Source: Eremophila alpestris peregrina (Eukaryota > Chordata > Aves > Passeriformes > Alaudidae). Taken from it: 64,000 nt of DNA. Positions 1 to 11,553 of this stretch are shown piece after piece (the first letter of the stretch is position 1; each line of letters begins with the position of its first letter). The notes under the pieces were generated by a model. It was not told where the DNA came from and made no database searches. It saw only the letters and a program-made list of their open reading frames with translations. Made by a program: the position numbers and the translations under genes. The DNA lies in the NCBI GenBank assembly GCA_009792885.1, contig WMCF01000056.1, positions 4,846,708 to 4,910,707 of the forward strand, in the 5' to 3' direction.

Positions 1-1820
1 CAGGGAGAAAGTCCCATTACAGTGGGGGACAAGCTGGTAAATTATCTCCTGCTCAACATGGGTCAGGGGAAATCAAATGTGGAGCTGCTGGTGGCCTCCA
101 GAGAGCCTTTGGAGGAACAGTGGGTTGGAGACTTTTTTCCTTAAGGAAGAAGTCTTTGCCTTTCCTTGTCTCCATCCCATGCACTCGTCTGAGGCCGGGG
201 CTGGTGCTCTCAGGGAGGCAGGACCAGCCTCAGCATTTTCTGTCAGTGCAGAGGCTGGGACATATCCCACTGGGGACCTGCTGTGTGCAGCCAAACCCTG
301 TTCCCTGGGCTGAACACGCTTCCCTCTCATCAGGGGCTTCACCACTGGGCAGGGTCCTGCCTCTGCACATGTCAGGGGCTGCTCCAGAGCTGCTCCCCAG
401 CTGTGAGATAATTGTGCTGTTAAAGGAGTGGGCCAAGCATGTGTGAGTTCCCAGAGCCGAGCTCTGCCACGTCCTCCTCTGTTATTAGTGGCGTTGCCCA
501 CACAGGGATGGTACTGGAGCCTCTCCCTCTCTCTTTCAGGCTGAGAACCTGCTGCTGTGAGACCCTGACAGCTCTTCCTGACAGCTTGGAGGGGTGGACA
601 CGAGTGTGAGCCCCCACCTGTCACCACACCTGAGGCACCTGCTCTTGGTCATCAGGTATGTTGTTTCCACCTAGCAATCCTGGTAGGGGAGGGCATGGAG
701 ATGTTATTTGGTTGAGGATGAAGATGCTGCTTCCCATGGCTGTGCCTGGGGCAGCAGTTCATAATCAGCCCACTGGGAACTTTGCACCTGCATTGGGTAC
801 AGATCCTGTGTGTCCAGACTCTTGTGTGGTGACCTGGCGAAGGGGAATGTTGCTGGGAGAAGCCACATCTGCTCTAATTGTGGTGGGATATGGTGTGGAG
901 GGGTCTGGTTCTACCCAAGGATCAGTCCCAGCCATCTCCTTCCTGCTCACTGTAGGAGAGGGGAGGTCCTGGAGCATGTGGGACCTTGGAGGTGCCCCTG
1001 CATGGGGATGGGGGTGTGTGTCCATGATGCACACACAGCCCTGCATGTCACAGCCCCGCTGGACCCACCGAGACCCCGCTCCTGGCACCATGCTGCAAAC
1101 CCCCCTCAGGGCTGTATGTGGTCTGGGCTGAACCCATCATCATCAGTTCATGTTACACTGACTGAAACCCCCCTTGTGCTGACACCAGGCTGCACTGGGA
1201 GAAGCCACAGAAGTACTAGAAGTGCACCAGCTTGAGGATGACTTAAAACTCTCGAGGGCAGTGGGACTCTCTCCTCCAAACGAGGCATTTTCCATTTGTT
1301 CCCAGCACTGCGAGCACCCACAGGTTCAGCAGGTGCTCAGAGAGTCATGGCCATGCTGTGACAGCCATGGTGGCCAGGGACTAGGCTCTGCTTGGGGCTG
1401 CTCTGCCACAGAATTTGTCTTCCTGTGCCCTCTCCACCAACAGCTGTGCTGGGGGGACCCCCAGAGCTGGGACTGCTCTTCTCCCCCTGGCAGTAGCCAA
1501 GGGGAGTGCCTGGGCAGGAGGAGTGCCTATGGGGCTGTGCAGGACTGGTGGGCTCAGTGCTCTGCAGGGCTCCCAGTGTGGGGGGCTGTGTGTACCCCCC
1601 CTTGCCACACTGCTCACAGCACACTGGCTCCTCTGCTCTGCCCCAAGTGTCCATTCAGGAATCATGAAATGGGAGCGAGAGCTTGAGGCTTCTCATTCCT
1701 TGCTGGGGTACAGGTCGTCCAGAATTTCGGATTAGAGCGGCTGTGCAGATGGATTCCCCAGCTGCATTAATCAGTTCAGAGGCAGCAAAGGCAGCTGAGC
1801 TCTGTGCATCACCTTGAAGC

Positions 1821-1846
1821 TTTTTTTTTTTTTTTTTTTTTTTTTT
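1821..1846. repeat. Poly-T run of 26
   Basis: Uninterrupted T run followed by gtcttcag. It may be a plain slippage tract. It also makes an unusually strong 3' splice-site-like signal on the + strand. Confidence 0.95.
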
Positions 1847-2059
1847 GTCTTCAGAAAACTTTGGGTGGATGTTATTGCTCATGAAAGCAAGGGGCTGATC
1901 ATGCTGGGAAGGAGCAGGCGTAGTGTGGGCTGGCAACTATTATGCAAGCTTCCCACATGCCGCTCTGCCAGTGCACTCCGTTCCAGAACAACAGCACGCG
2001 CCCGCATGCCAGCCCCGAGCCCTCCCCCGGGTCTGCCAGAGCACTGTGGTCCCACTGTG

Positions 2060-2262
2060 CCCACGTCCCCTCACCGTGCTCCTTCCCCCTGCACCCCTGC
2101 CCCTCGCACCCTGCTCCTGCCCCCTGCTCCTGCCTCCTGCACCCTGCTCCTTCCCCCTGCCCCCGTGCTCCTTCCCCCTGCACCCTGCTCCTGCCCCCTG
2201 CCCCCGCTCCTTCCCCCTGCTCCTGCACCCTGCTCCTGCCCCCTGCACCCGCTTTGCCAAGA
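2060..2262. repeat. C-rich pyrimidine minisatellite
   Basis: About 200 bases of interleaved imperfect units ctgctcctgcccc, ctgctccttccccc and ctgcaccc with almost no A or G other than in ctg/gcac. Units vary in length (6-bp multiples are common), so frames stay open on both strands and produce artificial Pro/Cys/Ser or Gly/Arg/Gln ORFs. Confidence 0.9.
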
Positions 2263-3028
2263 GCCAGTGACCCCATGGGTGGGCAGTTTTGGGGTGAAGG
2301 GGTGCATGGTCCTACCCAGCCCTGTGGAGCCAGCTGTCGGGAGCATCCTGGCCAAAGTGGGAGCACTGGGAGTTTCTCCCAGGACGTTGTGCTGCACTGG
2401 GGCAGGTCTGGCTGCTGGGGCTGGGACTGTGCTGCTTTGCAGGGGATGGAAGAGGTTGTCACCCTGGCCATAATGCACATCATGTCCCTTCATTGGGAGG
2501 GCTGTGCCCTGTGTGCAGCCGTGGCACACCTCTGGGCAGCAGGGCAGAAGTGGGATCACTGGAGCTCAGGCCACCAAGCCTCTGCCCCATCCAGCTTTTC
2601 TCTCTGCTGCTTTCCTCCTCCTCCTCTCCTGGAGCCTGGCTGGGCCCTGCGTGAGGCTCATGGCTGCTTCTGGGTGCTGGTGCAGAGCTTGGGGCTCTCG
2701 GGGCTGCTGGGGAGCAGCCTGGAGCCAATGCAGAGCCCCTCTGGCGACTCTCCCCATCATCCCCAAGCCTCCTGGAGCACCCCCCCGGGAGGAGAGCGTT
2801 CCTTTAAGTAAGACTTGGAGATGAGCAATGGAAAACATCTGACAGGGGAGCCCTCGAGGCGCTTTTGTTCCAGCGAGTGGGAGTGTGAGATCCGCTCAGA
2901 CATGAAAGGCTGCGCGGCTCCGTCCCCAAAGTCACGGCGAGGAGGAGGGCGGGGGGTGTGCGGCTGCACCGGGAGGTCATCCCGGGAACGACTGGCACCG
3001 GGATCCCCTCCCTCCCTCCCCTTCCAGA

Positions 3029-3140
3029 AACTAAATTAGGTCACACTTGAAAGTCAGTTTCTTGGCTGTGGATTTAATTTAGCTTTTCCAGGCTAGTTAT
3101 CATATAATAAATTCCAGGAGATTTATAGAAAACATGCCCA
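3029..3140. promoter_or_regulatory. AT-rich island, candidate conserved element
   Basis: Abrupt AT-rich stretch in GC-rich surroundings: ctaaattagg, TCACACTT (T-box-like), gatttaattt and catataataaattcc. The left edge is a pyrimidine tract ending in CAG. Confidence 0.4.
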
Positions 3141-6100
3141 GGGAGGCTTAGCCAGTGTGTAACAAGATTTGTGCCTCTTTCCCGCTGCTGAGCAGCTCTG
3201 GCGAGCGCGGTGCTGCCAGCAGATGTGCAGGCAGGGCTGGCAGCCCCGCGGGAGCTCCCAGGGAGGCAGGGCAGCCCCAGAAGTGGGGAGGGGGCATCAC
3301 CCCACAGCTCTCTGGGGCGCGGGAGTCTCCCAAATGCCGCTGTCCTCTGCCCTGGCTCCCCACCAGCCATAAATCACCCGGAGCAGCTGCATTCCTGCGG
3401 CCGTTCATCACTTGTCTTCTCGCCTCGGCTCGGCGTGGGCAATGCCAAGCACAAGCCCATCCCCAGAGGCACCGCGGCGGTCAGAGGGCAGTGACCCGGT
3501 GCCTTCCTGCTCGAGGGTGGCGGTGTGTGGACATCCCTGCTGGGGGGTACCTTGTACCTTGCCTGCGTTGGCTCCCGGAGCACAGGCACCATTAGACAGA
3601 GCTAAAACCGGCGTCTCTTGGCTCTCCCCGCTGCTGGGGCGGGTTTTCCACCGCGCTGGGAAAGGCTGAGCAGGGAAAGGCGCTGGAGTCCGGAGGGATT
3701 TCTGGCGGTGGCAGCGCAACGCTGGGAGCCGGCGGCTCGGCACCGAGGGCACAGCCTGCGCTCCTGCTCCGCTCCCTGCTAACGCCGCCCAATTAGTGTC
3801 TTATTAGTCACTCCGTGTGTTAAGGCATTAGAAACAATTAAGGGTGAGAAGAGTTTCCAGATGTAGCGGCAAGCGCTGGAGCCGGGAGCTGGCAGCTCCG
3901 CTGGCTGCTCCCATATGGAAGGGATTTTGCACACAGTGGGACTCACGGCGGGGCCCTGGGGCCATCGGGATGCAGGGGACTCCTCCTGGGGACAGTGCCC
4001 ACCTCTGCTGTCAGCAGCACGGCTGGGGCCACGCCGAGGGGAGATGGAGCCACAGCGGGGGCTGGCGGATGTAGGAAGCAGCTTCTGGGATGTCCATGGA
4101 TGGGGACACAGCCGGGTGTGCTCCCTGGATTGGGTTTGCTCAGATCAAACATTTATTTACCGTTGCAGCTGGGTGTGAGTGAGACCCTCCGTGCATCCAG
4201 TGCTGGCAGCCCTGCACCGTCCTGGGGCTGGGGAAGCGCCCGGCTGTGAGCCGCAGCACTGCAGCATCTGGGATGTGGCATTGGGGGACAACTGCCTCAG
4301 CACAGACAGCGCCGTGCTGTGACACCTTTAGTTGCAGGAGAAGTGGTACAAGCAGAGACGAATGTGACTTCAGAGCCCAAATGCAAGTGACTTCAGCTCC
4401 CCAGAAATGGGGCAGTGCAGGGGGAGGGGACCTGGAGCTGCCTTTCCTGAGAATTTGCTGGGGTGCTCCTGTGACTTTTCCACACATGCCAGGTGGGCTG
4501 CACTCCCACCATTGCCCCCCAGCCCACGGTACTGGAGAGGCCACCAGCCAGGGGTCACGGAGGCTCTGGCCAGCACAGTCTCTCCCCTGTGACAAGCACT
4601 CCGGGAGGGTTTCCTGTCAACTCTGGGAGGCCATGGGTGCCCTCGTGGTGTGGAGAGTGTGGGGGGCACCAGTGGACACTGATGCTGTGGTGCCCCCTCG
4701 CTGAACCGAGGCTGAATGAGCACTGTGAGATGCTGGCCTGCAGCAGGGCAGTGGAGAGTGGCCTTCCGTGCATTGAAATCATTTCTCTGCTGCTGTCCCC
4801 GGGGCGAGGAGCAGTGCATGGACAGATGGTATTTTTGAGTGACCTTGTATCTCCAAGCGGTTCCCTCGGCTGCCGAGTAGCGGCGGGAGCCACGGGAAGC
4901 GGCAGAGGTGCCACAACCTGGCCACGCCGGCTGGAGCCTGGCAGGGAGCCAGGGCTGGGAGGGATGTGGGGTGAGCCAGGGGATGGAGCCGGAGCCCGAC
5001 AGCCCATACTGATGGCTACAGGGAAATTCAATGCGCACCACGATCCCCGGCTTCCCGTGCCTGTGGGAAGAGCGAGGTGCACCCAGTGAGGCTGTTGTGG
5101 CTCTCAGCAGCTTCTCCAGCAACCCTGGCTCTTCCCCTCGGCAGCGGGGTCACTCCTCCGTGCTCCCTGTGCTCCTCCATGGGAAGGGCCTGAGTTTCCT
5201 GCAGGAGCTGAGGCAGCAGTGCCTGCAGCAAGCACGGTGGGGCCGTGGTGTGTCGGGACTCACTGGAGAGCCCGTGTTGTGGTAGAAAGGATTTTGCCAT
5301 GTGAAGTTTCTTTCAGATCGGCGATCTAGGACTGTGGTCCTCAGGGAACAGATCCAAGGTGGGGGGAATTGCACTGCAAGGTGCAGCTTTGCTGTCGAAG
5401 AGTCACCCTGGGCAGGCTCAGCTCCTCTGGCAGCCTTGCAGCCTCCTACAAACTCTGTGCAGGCTGCAGCACCGCGAGGCGTCCTAAATTGGGGAAGGAA
5501 CAAGGAGCTCTTGGCACTTGCCTGGAGCATCATTTGCATTCCGGCGCAGCTCCCGGCTGCGAGGGAGGCGGGGGCCCGGCAGCCGCGGGGTGAGGAGCGG
5601 GGCCGCTCGCCAGCTCCGGCTGTCGGAGCATCCCGTGGGACCGCTGCGGAGGGGGCTGTGGCTCGGGGATCACCGTGCACCAGGTTTCTTCTTTTCGTTC
5701 TTTCCTGAACTTTGTGTCCAAGTTCTCCATCCCAAGATTTGCGCCTTTGCTTCTTCCAAACGGGAATTGCCATCTCGCTGTGGGGCTGGTGCCCTGTGAT
5801 GGGATCTCTGATGAAGCACGGTGGAGTTGGTTGTGTTTTTGTGCTCCCCGGGGGTGGAGAAGGTGCATGGAGTGTGAGGAGCAGCGGGGGCCAGGCAGTG
5901 CCCACAGATGGCTTCAGGCAGTCTGGCAGTGTCCCGTGGGGGAATGCTGGCCCGGCCGGGATCCTCTCTAAGCCAGGATGTGACGAGGACAGGGCGAGGC
6001 GAGCTCCGGAGCGTGTGGGGGTCCCGAGCTTGGGTCCCATGGTTAGGGCACAGCACTCCAAACTGTCCTAGGGTCCCTGGAGGGAGTGCCGGGGGCCGAA

Positions 6101-6617
6101 GGGCTCCCGCTGTGCCTGGGTGAGGCGGGAGAGTTGTGCAGCAGAGCAGGACGTGGGTGCCCTGCAGCGCCTGGGGGGATGTGGGACTGTCCCCCGGGGT
6201 GTCCCGCGCTCCCGGGCAGCAGGCGGGTGCGGGGAGCTCGGTGCCGGGGTGGGACAGGGTGGGATGAGCCCCACCGTGTGCCGCCGGTGCTCAGCTGCGG
6301 CGCATCACCCACGGCGCCGGTGCCAGGCTGCCGCGCAGCATCCGAGCAGCTCCGGTTACTTAACATGCAGCAAGTGTTGTACTCGGAGAAATTTAGACGT
6401 AATTTTTTTGTGCTTGCATGTAAATGTGGGTAGGTGCTGTCCTGATTGATGGCAATTAGCATTTTCTAACGGTAACAGATGTTCGGATTGCCAGGAGGCT
6501 GGTACCTAACGCCCACACTGCCATCTGTTCTGCTGGGCACTGCCTGGGGAAGCGGCAGCAGCGCTGCGGACCCGCGGGGCCGTGCTGGGGTGTGTTTAAC
6601 AGCAGTGTGCAGGGGGG

Positions 6618-6710
6618 GTTTATTATGTTTGGTTTTTTTTCCTGGTGGAAAATAATAATAATAAAGACGTTTTCAGGTTTATAAATAGTACACTGTTTAT
6701 TATGGGATGG
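6618..6710. promoter_or_regulatory. AT-rich island with AATAAA on both strands
   Basis: Contains an (AAT)n-like run reading aataataataataaag and a nearby tgtttattatgg, so poly(A)-signal hexamers face each other about 40 bases apart. Also ttataaatag. May be a conserved element or a transcript end on either strand. Confidence 0.35.
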
Positions 6711-7380
6711 AGGCTTTCCATCTGATCAGCAGCCTGGATTGCTGCACAGTTAGTGAAGCAATCTGGACAGCACAGGAGCAGGTTTCCAGGGGATATAGAG
6801 GGAAGGGGTCTGGTGGAGTGGCCAGTGAGTGTTCATGGGCAAACTCCCCATCCTCTGCTGGCTCTCCATGGTGGGTGGTCACTGCTTGTGGGGACAAGGG
6901 CTGCTCTGCTGTGGGCATCTCTTGCCAGCTCTGGGATGGAAGCAGTAAAACATCTGTGTAGTGTTTGCAGGTGTTTAAAGGTGTGTCTTAGGAAGAGACC
7001 CAGAGCCCTGAGCCCAGTTCCACTGTCTGGGCAGTCCCACCTCAGCCCCTTTCCTCACCCAGTGCCTGTCCCTCCTTATTTCCTCCTGCCTCCCTTTATC
7101 TGCAGCCTTTTACACCCGTTTTCCTTGTGCCAACCTTGTCCTTTAGCGTGACCAGCTCCTCCCAGTGCCCATTCCGTATGTATTTATAGAGAAGCTCTGA
7201 TTTGGCTCAGACCAGTTCCTCTGTCCTGCTCTTCCTGTGTGCTCCTGGAGCAGCTCTCCATCCCCTGACAGCCCTCCCTGCTCCCCCAGCCTGACCCTCC
7301 CAGACAGGGTCATCCTGTGGCATGGATCCAGTGCCAGCCAAGCTCTCCCCCAGAGCTTCCTGTGCCAGGCAGCCCGGGAG

Positions 7381-7424
7381 CACACTCACACACTCACTCA
7401 CATGCTCACACTCACACACTCACT
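7381..7424. repeat. CACACT/CACTCA simple repeat
   Basis: Alternating cacactcacacactcactcacatgctcac units, an imperfect (CA)n/(CACT)n microsatellite. Confidence 0.85.
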
Positions 7425-8505
7425 CTCCTCCCAGATGCTGGAGCTGGTGACTCAGAGTCAGCCCGTGGCTGAGTAATGCGCTGAGATGTGTCTCCATGTG
7501 GTTCCCAGGTTGGAGCAGATGCTTCCATGTTCAGTGCTTTGGACTTTGTGCTGCTCAGTCTTGGGGCCTGCCAGCCCCCTCCTCCTGTCCCCTCCCAATC
7601 CCACTGGTCTGCTGCTGCTGGCCCAGCCACTCACATTCCCAACTTAATGTGGCGTGAGCTGCATTAGATACAGGCAGATTTGACCTGTTGGTCGTGTATT
7701 TCCACCTTGGTTTTTACTGAGCTCCTGTTCTGCACAATGGGGGCTTGGGGATCTTTCCCTGCCCTGGCTCCTCTCATCTCCATGCTGTGCTTTCCAGTGC
7801 TGTGACCCAGTGCAGCTTGAGATGAGGTGTTGGGCCAGTTCTGGGGGGTTTCTGGGATGGAGAATCTGCTTTCCCTGGTACATGATCTGGTGGGGACATG
7901 GGAGTCACCACACTGTGCTTTCAGAGGAGCCTTCAGGCAGATTTGGGATGAGCCAGAGGCGCATGTTTGTGTGAGAGGTTCAGCCCTTGCTGCAGTGCTG
8001 GCACCTGGTGATGCCTGGGAGGTGTTTGGGGGCTTCCGATGGGAAATGTGGGCTGGAGACAGGGATTTGGGCTGGGGACGGGGTGAGGGGCTCGAGTGCA
8101 GACAGGCTTCTCCCCCACACTCTTTTTTGTTGTTCTTGTTGGAAAACAAGTCTGCTTCGTCTTTGTCTCTTCCCCTCGCTTTTCAAATTCATCTGGGAAA
8201 ACTTCCCTGGGTGCTCGCAGAGGTGTCACCAGCCCGACAGCTTGTGCTGCTCTAATAAAATGGCTCCGTAGCAGAGGGTTTGATCTATTTTTAAAGCGAG
8301 CTCTGCGCTGTCTCCTCCCGCCCTCCCACCGGCAGCGGAACGGAGCCCGAAGGCTCCTGGGAGCCAGAGCCCAGCCCTGTCCCACAGCCCTGTGCCACAG
8401 CCCTGCCAGCAGCCTGTCCCCATCCCTGCCCTCCGAGGCTGGGAAATGCCCCAGGGAGCAGGACAGGGCTCCCTCCACTGCTGTGTCAGGGAGAGGAGCT
8501 CTCTG

Positions 8506-8680
8506 TTCTGTGGTTTTTATTCCTCCGAGCAGTGACTGTGCTGTATAAATTTACATAGGGAAACTTCGCTCCACTTGGAAGTTGAGTATTTTCTGCTTGT
8601 TTGATGCCCCGTTATTAAAACTCAATTTCTACGAATAACATCCTTGAAATAGAATTCGTCTTCCAGCGATGACTCATCGC
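8506..8680. promoter_or_regulatory. AT-rich island with an AP-1-type site
   Basis: AT-rich sequence (tgctgtataaatttacatag, ccgttattaaaactcaatttc) ending in TGACTCA at 8670-8676, a perfect AP-1 core. Function is inferred only from composition and motif. Confidence 0.4.
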
Positions 8681-9117
8681 AGAGCGGCAGCTCCTCGCAG
8701 GAGAAGGCAGCACGAGGGCAGGTCTGGCACTTGCAGCCTTGGGAATCCCCAGATCAGTGCCCGGGGCTTTGCTGTGTGCAGGGGAAGCCGCCCCGGCCGC
8801 TCTGCCGCCCCTCCTGCTGCCTGCTCCTGCTCCAGCTGCCGCCGGTGCCCGCGGGCTCGGCTCGGGGATCGATCTCCGCTGCCTTCTGGGGCGTCCCTGG
8901 AGCCTGCAGAGCCGTGTCCCAGTGCCACCATCCCCCTGGTGGTGTCACCGCGCCCCTGTGTCCTGCCTGTGCTGTCCCCTGGTGCTGGGGATGAGGTGAG
9001 CTCCCAGAGCAGGAGGCTGCGGGGCCTGAGGACGTGATGGATCACTGCACAGGTGTAGCAGTGGGGGTTTTAGGGTAAAGCCTTTACCTGGCCCCCAGTC
9101 AGCCTCTCCAGTGGAAA

Positions 9118-9442
9118 GGCTGCTTGGGGGAAATGAGGCCAATCAAGGCAATCAAACTCACCCATCCACACAGCCACGAGCTACCACAGCAAGGAGAGAC
9201 AGAAGGCTCTTTGCCCAGATAAATTCCAGTAAGGTTTATTCCAGGATGCTGAAGGGAACCCGGATGCCAAAGAGGACTAACATGTGTCTGAGCCTCCCTT
9301 AAGTATGGTTTTGGGCGTCCAATGACACTGAGGCACAAGGACAGGTGAGGTCAGTGACCTATGGGGAGCACAGGGCTGGTCACCAGGGTACCACAAACAA
9401 TGGATTAACAGGGAAAGAAGAAACCAGGGGAAATTGGGCATC
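9118..9442 (-). mobile_element. Probable solo LTR of an endogenous retrovirus
   Basis: Read on the minus strand, the order is a TATA-like CATACTTAAGGGAGGCTC, then about 70 bases, then a poly(A) signal AATAAA (TTTATT at 9235-9240 on +), then a TG-rich tail, which is the arrangement of U3, R and U5. The + strand interval can be bounded by TG at about 9120 and CA at about 9442, but other ends are possible. No retroviral coding sequence or second LTR is visible. The family cannot be named from sequence alone. Confidence 0.45.
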
Positions 9443-11212
9443 AGGCTGGATTACAGAGTGTCACCAGGCCTTGCAGGAGACTGTGTATAGTAATTCTTCC
9501 AGGGCCAGACCTTGGGTGTGATTTCTAGTGGTTCCAGGAACTCCACACACTGGCTGGCTGTGTCAAGCCTTGCCTGGCTGGGGGAGTCCAGCAGCAGGAT
9601 GTGGGGCATGGTAAGGTCTGGCCACGTGTGAGCCCATTCTGCCAGCACTGTCTCTGCCTGTGCTGTTTCCCTTGATGAAACTTCTTACAGAGGACAGGGA
9701 CAGGAATAGGTGTGGGAATTGGGGAGAGGAGGTGGATTTTAGGTGTTCCCTAGATGGGGTGTCAGATGGAGTCCAGGTGCAGTCTGGACAGCAGCAGCAT
9801 AGATGGGCTGGGGCTGAGGGGCTCCTCTCCAGAGCTGTTTCACCAGCACAGCAGCACATCTGCACAGGTTTCCCCCAGAGAGGAAGAGGAGGCCACAAGC
9901 CAGTCTCCCAGCCCAGGCAGTGTCAGGCAGGGGCAGCTCCGAGTGGTCCTGAGCTCCTGCAGAAATGAGATTTCTCCATGCTCTTGCCTCCTCCCTGGGA
10001 CGCCGCTTGCTCTGGTTCAAGGGTTCCTGCCAGGATTATTATTCTTTCAGGTCTGACATCTGTTAAGGTGACAGCAGCCGGGGAGAGGGAAGGGATTGGA
10101 ACAAATTTCTCATAAAAAGTAGCTAAGTTGATGAAACCATTACGGTGCCTGCATCCGGCACTCCATCATGGTGACAGGGCGGGGACAGGGACAGGCGCTG
10201 CCGTGGGCTGAGCTTTCCCCCGGGAGGGCGAGGCCAGCCCTCTGTCCCACCAATCCCCGGCCCTGGCTGAGCACTCAGCTCTGTTCCCTCTCCCGTCCCG
10301 CAGCCTGAAGCATCCCGCATTTGGGATAAGCCCAGCGAGGCCTCGGGCTGTTTGCCACCAAGGTGATGGTGGTCAGGATGGATCACCCATGGCTCTTGGG
10401 CATGGCATCTGCCAGGCTAAGCATGGTGAGACTCTGTTTGCTGGCCCTGGCCCGTGTCCAGCCAGGCTCCCTGGGCTTTAAATCCTGCCAGTGCCTTTTC
10501 CTGCAGAGGTGCTGCTCCAGGGACCATGAAGAGCCAAGAGAACTTCAGAAAAGGCAGCTAATCTCCAGACTATGCCTCAGGAATGGTTTTAATCCCTTTT
10601 CCACCTCCACAGCCTCCTTCATTCTCAGCTAGAAGTGGTCACCCCTGTTAAGTGCTTGCTCCTGGGCTGAGTGCTGAGCCGGTGGAGGAGGCGCTGGGAT
10701 GTGGAAGGAAAACCCTTTTTCCTGGAGGCGTTGAGCTATTCCTTCCCGTGACCTAGATGTCAGTTTAATGCTCCGACAAGTCCCAAGACTCACATATGAA
10801 GTTGCCCAGGGGAAGAGGATATTTCAGGAGCACAGAACCCGCTCAGCAGTGGTAAAGTGCACGAGCTTTCCCTGGCAGGAGCCATGCTGAGCCTCCGTCT
10901 GCTCATGCCCGCCGTGCCAGCCGTGGAGCGGTGCCCCCTCTCCTCGGGGTGTGAGCACCGTGCCTGGGCTGCGGGAGGGTCCGTGGTGCTCTGGCACATG
11001 GTGGCAGTGCCATGCAGAGCCTGCAGTGCTCTGGGGCTGGGGTTGGAGTGGGAACAGGAGCTGCCTGCCTGGTGTGCAGTGTGCCCAGGGCAGGAACAGC
11101 CCCAGCTCCATCCCCTGGCTCCGCAGCAGAGGCTGGGCATTGGCTGCAGCGGCACAGGTGGAGGATGTCCAGTGCTGTGTGGGTCAGTCTGGGTTTGCAC
11201 ACTCACAGAATC
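9443..11212. other. Non-coding, nothing recognised
   Basis: Moderately GC-rich, no exon or repeat family recognised apart from short AT-rich patches near 10035-10140 and 10740-10800. Confidence 0.6.
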
Positions 11213-11553
11213 ACAGAATCACCGGGTTGGAAGTGACCTTCAAGATCATAGAGTCCAACCCAGCCGTAACACCTCAACTAAACCCTGGCATCGAGTGCCA
11301 CATCCAGGCTTTTTTTAAACACATCCAGGAATGGTGACTCCACTACCTTCACAGGCAGACCATTCCAGTACTTTATCAGCCTTCCTGTAAAAAACTTTTT
11401 CCTAATATCCAACCTGTATTTCCCTTGGTGCAGTTTGTGACTGTGTCCTGTCCTTCTGTTAGTGCTGCCTGGAGAAAGGGATCAACCCCACCTGAGCACA
11501 GCCACCCTTCAGGGAGTTGTAGAGAGTGAGGTCACCCGAGTCTCCTTTTCTCA
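11213..11553 (-). mobile_element. CR1 LINE 3' end
   Basis: The + strand starts with two copies of CACAGAAT, the reverse complement of the ATTCTRTG octamer that ends avian CR1 elements. It continues through the familiar reverse-oriented 3' region (gggttggaagtgaccttcaa, atagagtccaacc, cattccagtactttatc, cctaatatccaacctgtatttc) to a pyrimidine-rich end. Only the terminal 340 bases are present, the usual 5'-truncated form. It is fairly well preserved, so younger than the copy at 13.2 kb. Confidence 0.93.

Larger units (their letters stand above)
1..3028. other. Non-coding, GC-rich region with a poly-T run and a C-rich minisatellite
   Basis: No exon recognised. Open frames are present in all six frames but are Trp/Cys/Pro/Ser/Gly-rich and overlap each other, which is the pattern of GC-rich non-coding DNA. 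Notable contents are the poly-T at 1821 and the pyrimidine minisatellite at 2060-2262. Confidence 0.7.
3141..9117. other. Non-coding region with CpG-rich and AT-rich patches
   Basis: CpG-rich patches occur near 5540-5680, 6010-6330 and 8770-8900. AT-rich patches lie at 3788-3843, 6355-6480, 6618-6710 and 8506-8680. No coding exon was recognised in either strand. A CACACT-type simple repeat lies at 7381. Confidence 0.65.

Noticed and set aside
1942..2811. Open frames over the 2.1-kb minisatellite
   Set aside because: Pro/Cys/Ser or Gly/Arg/Gln-rich peptides are direct translations of the pyrimidine repeat.
5150..6061. Minus-strand open frame of 303 codons
   Set aside because: GC-rich patch with overlapping frames in all directions; no domain and no splice context.
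7381..7424. Repeated units considered as a CRISPR-like or satellite array
   Set aside because: Plain CA/CACT microsatellite, no spacers; the genome is eukaryotic.
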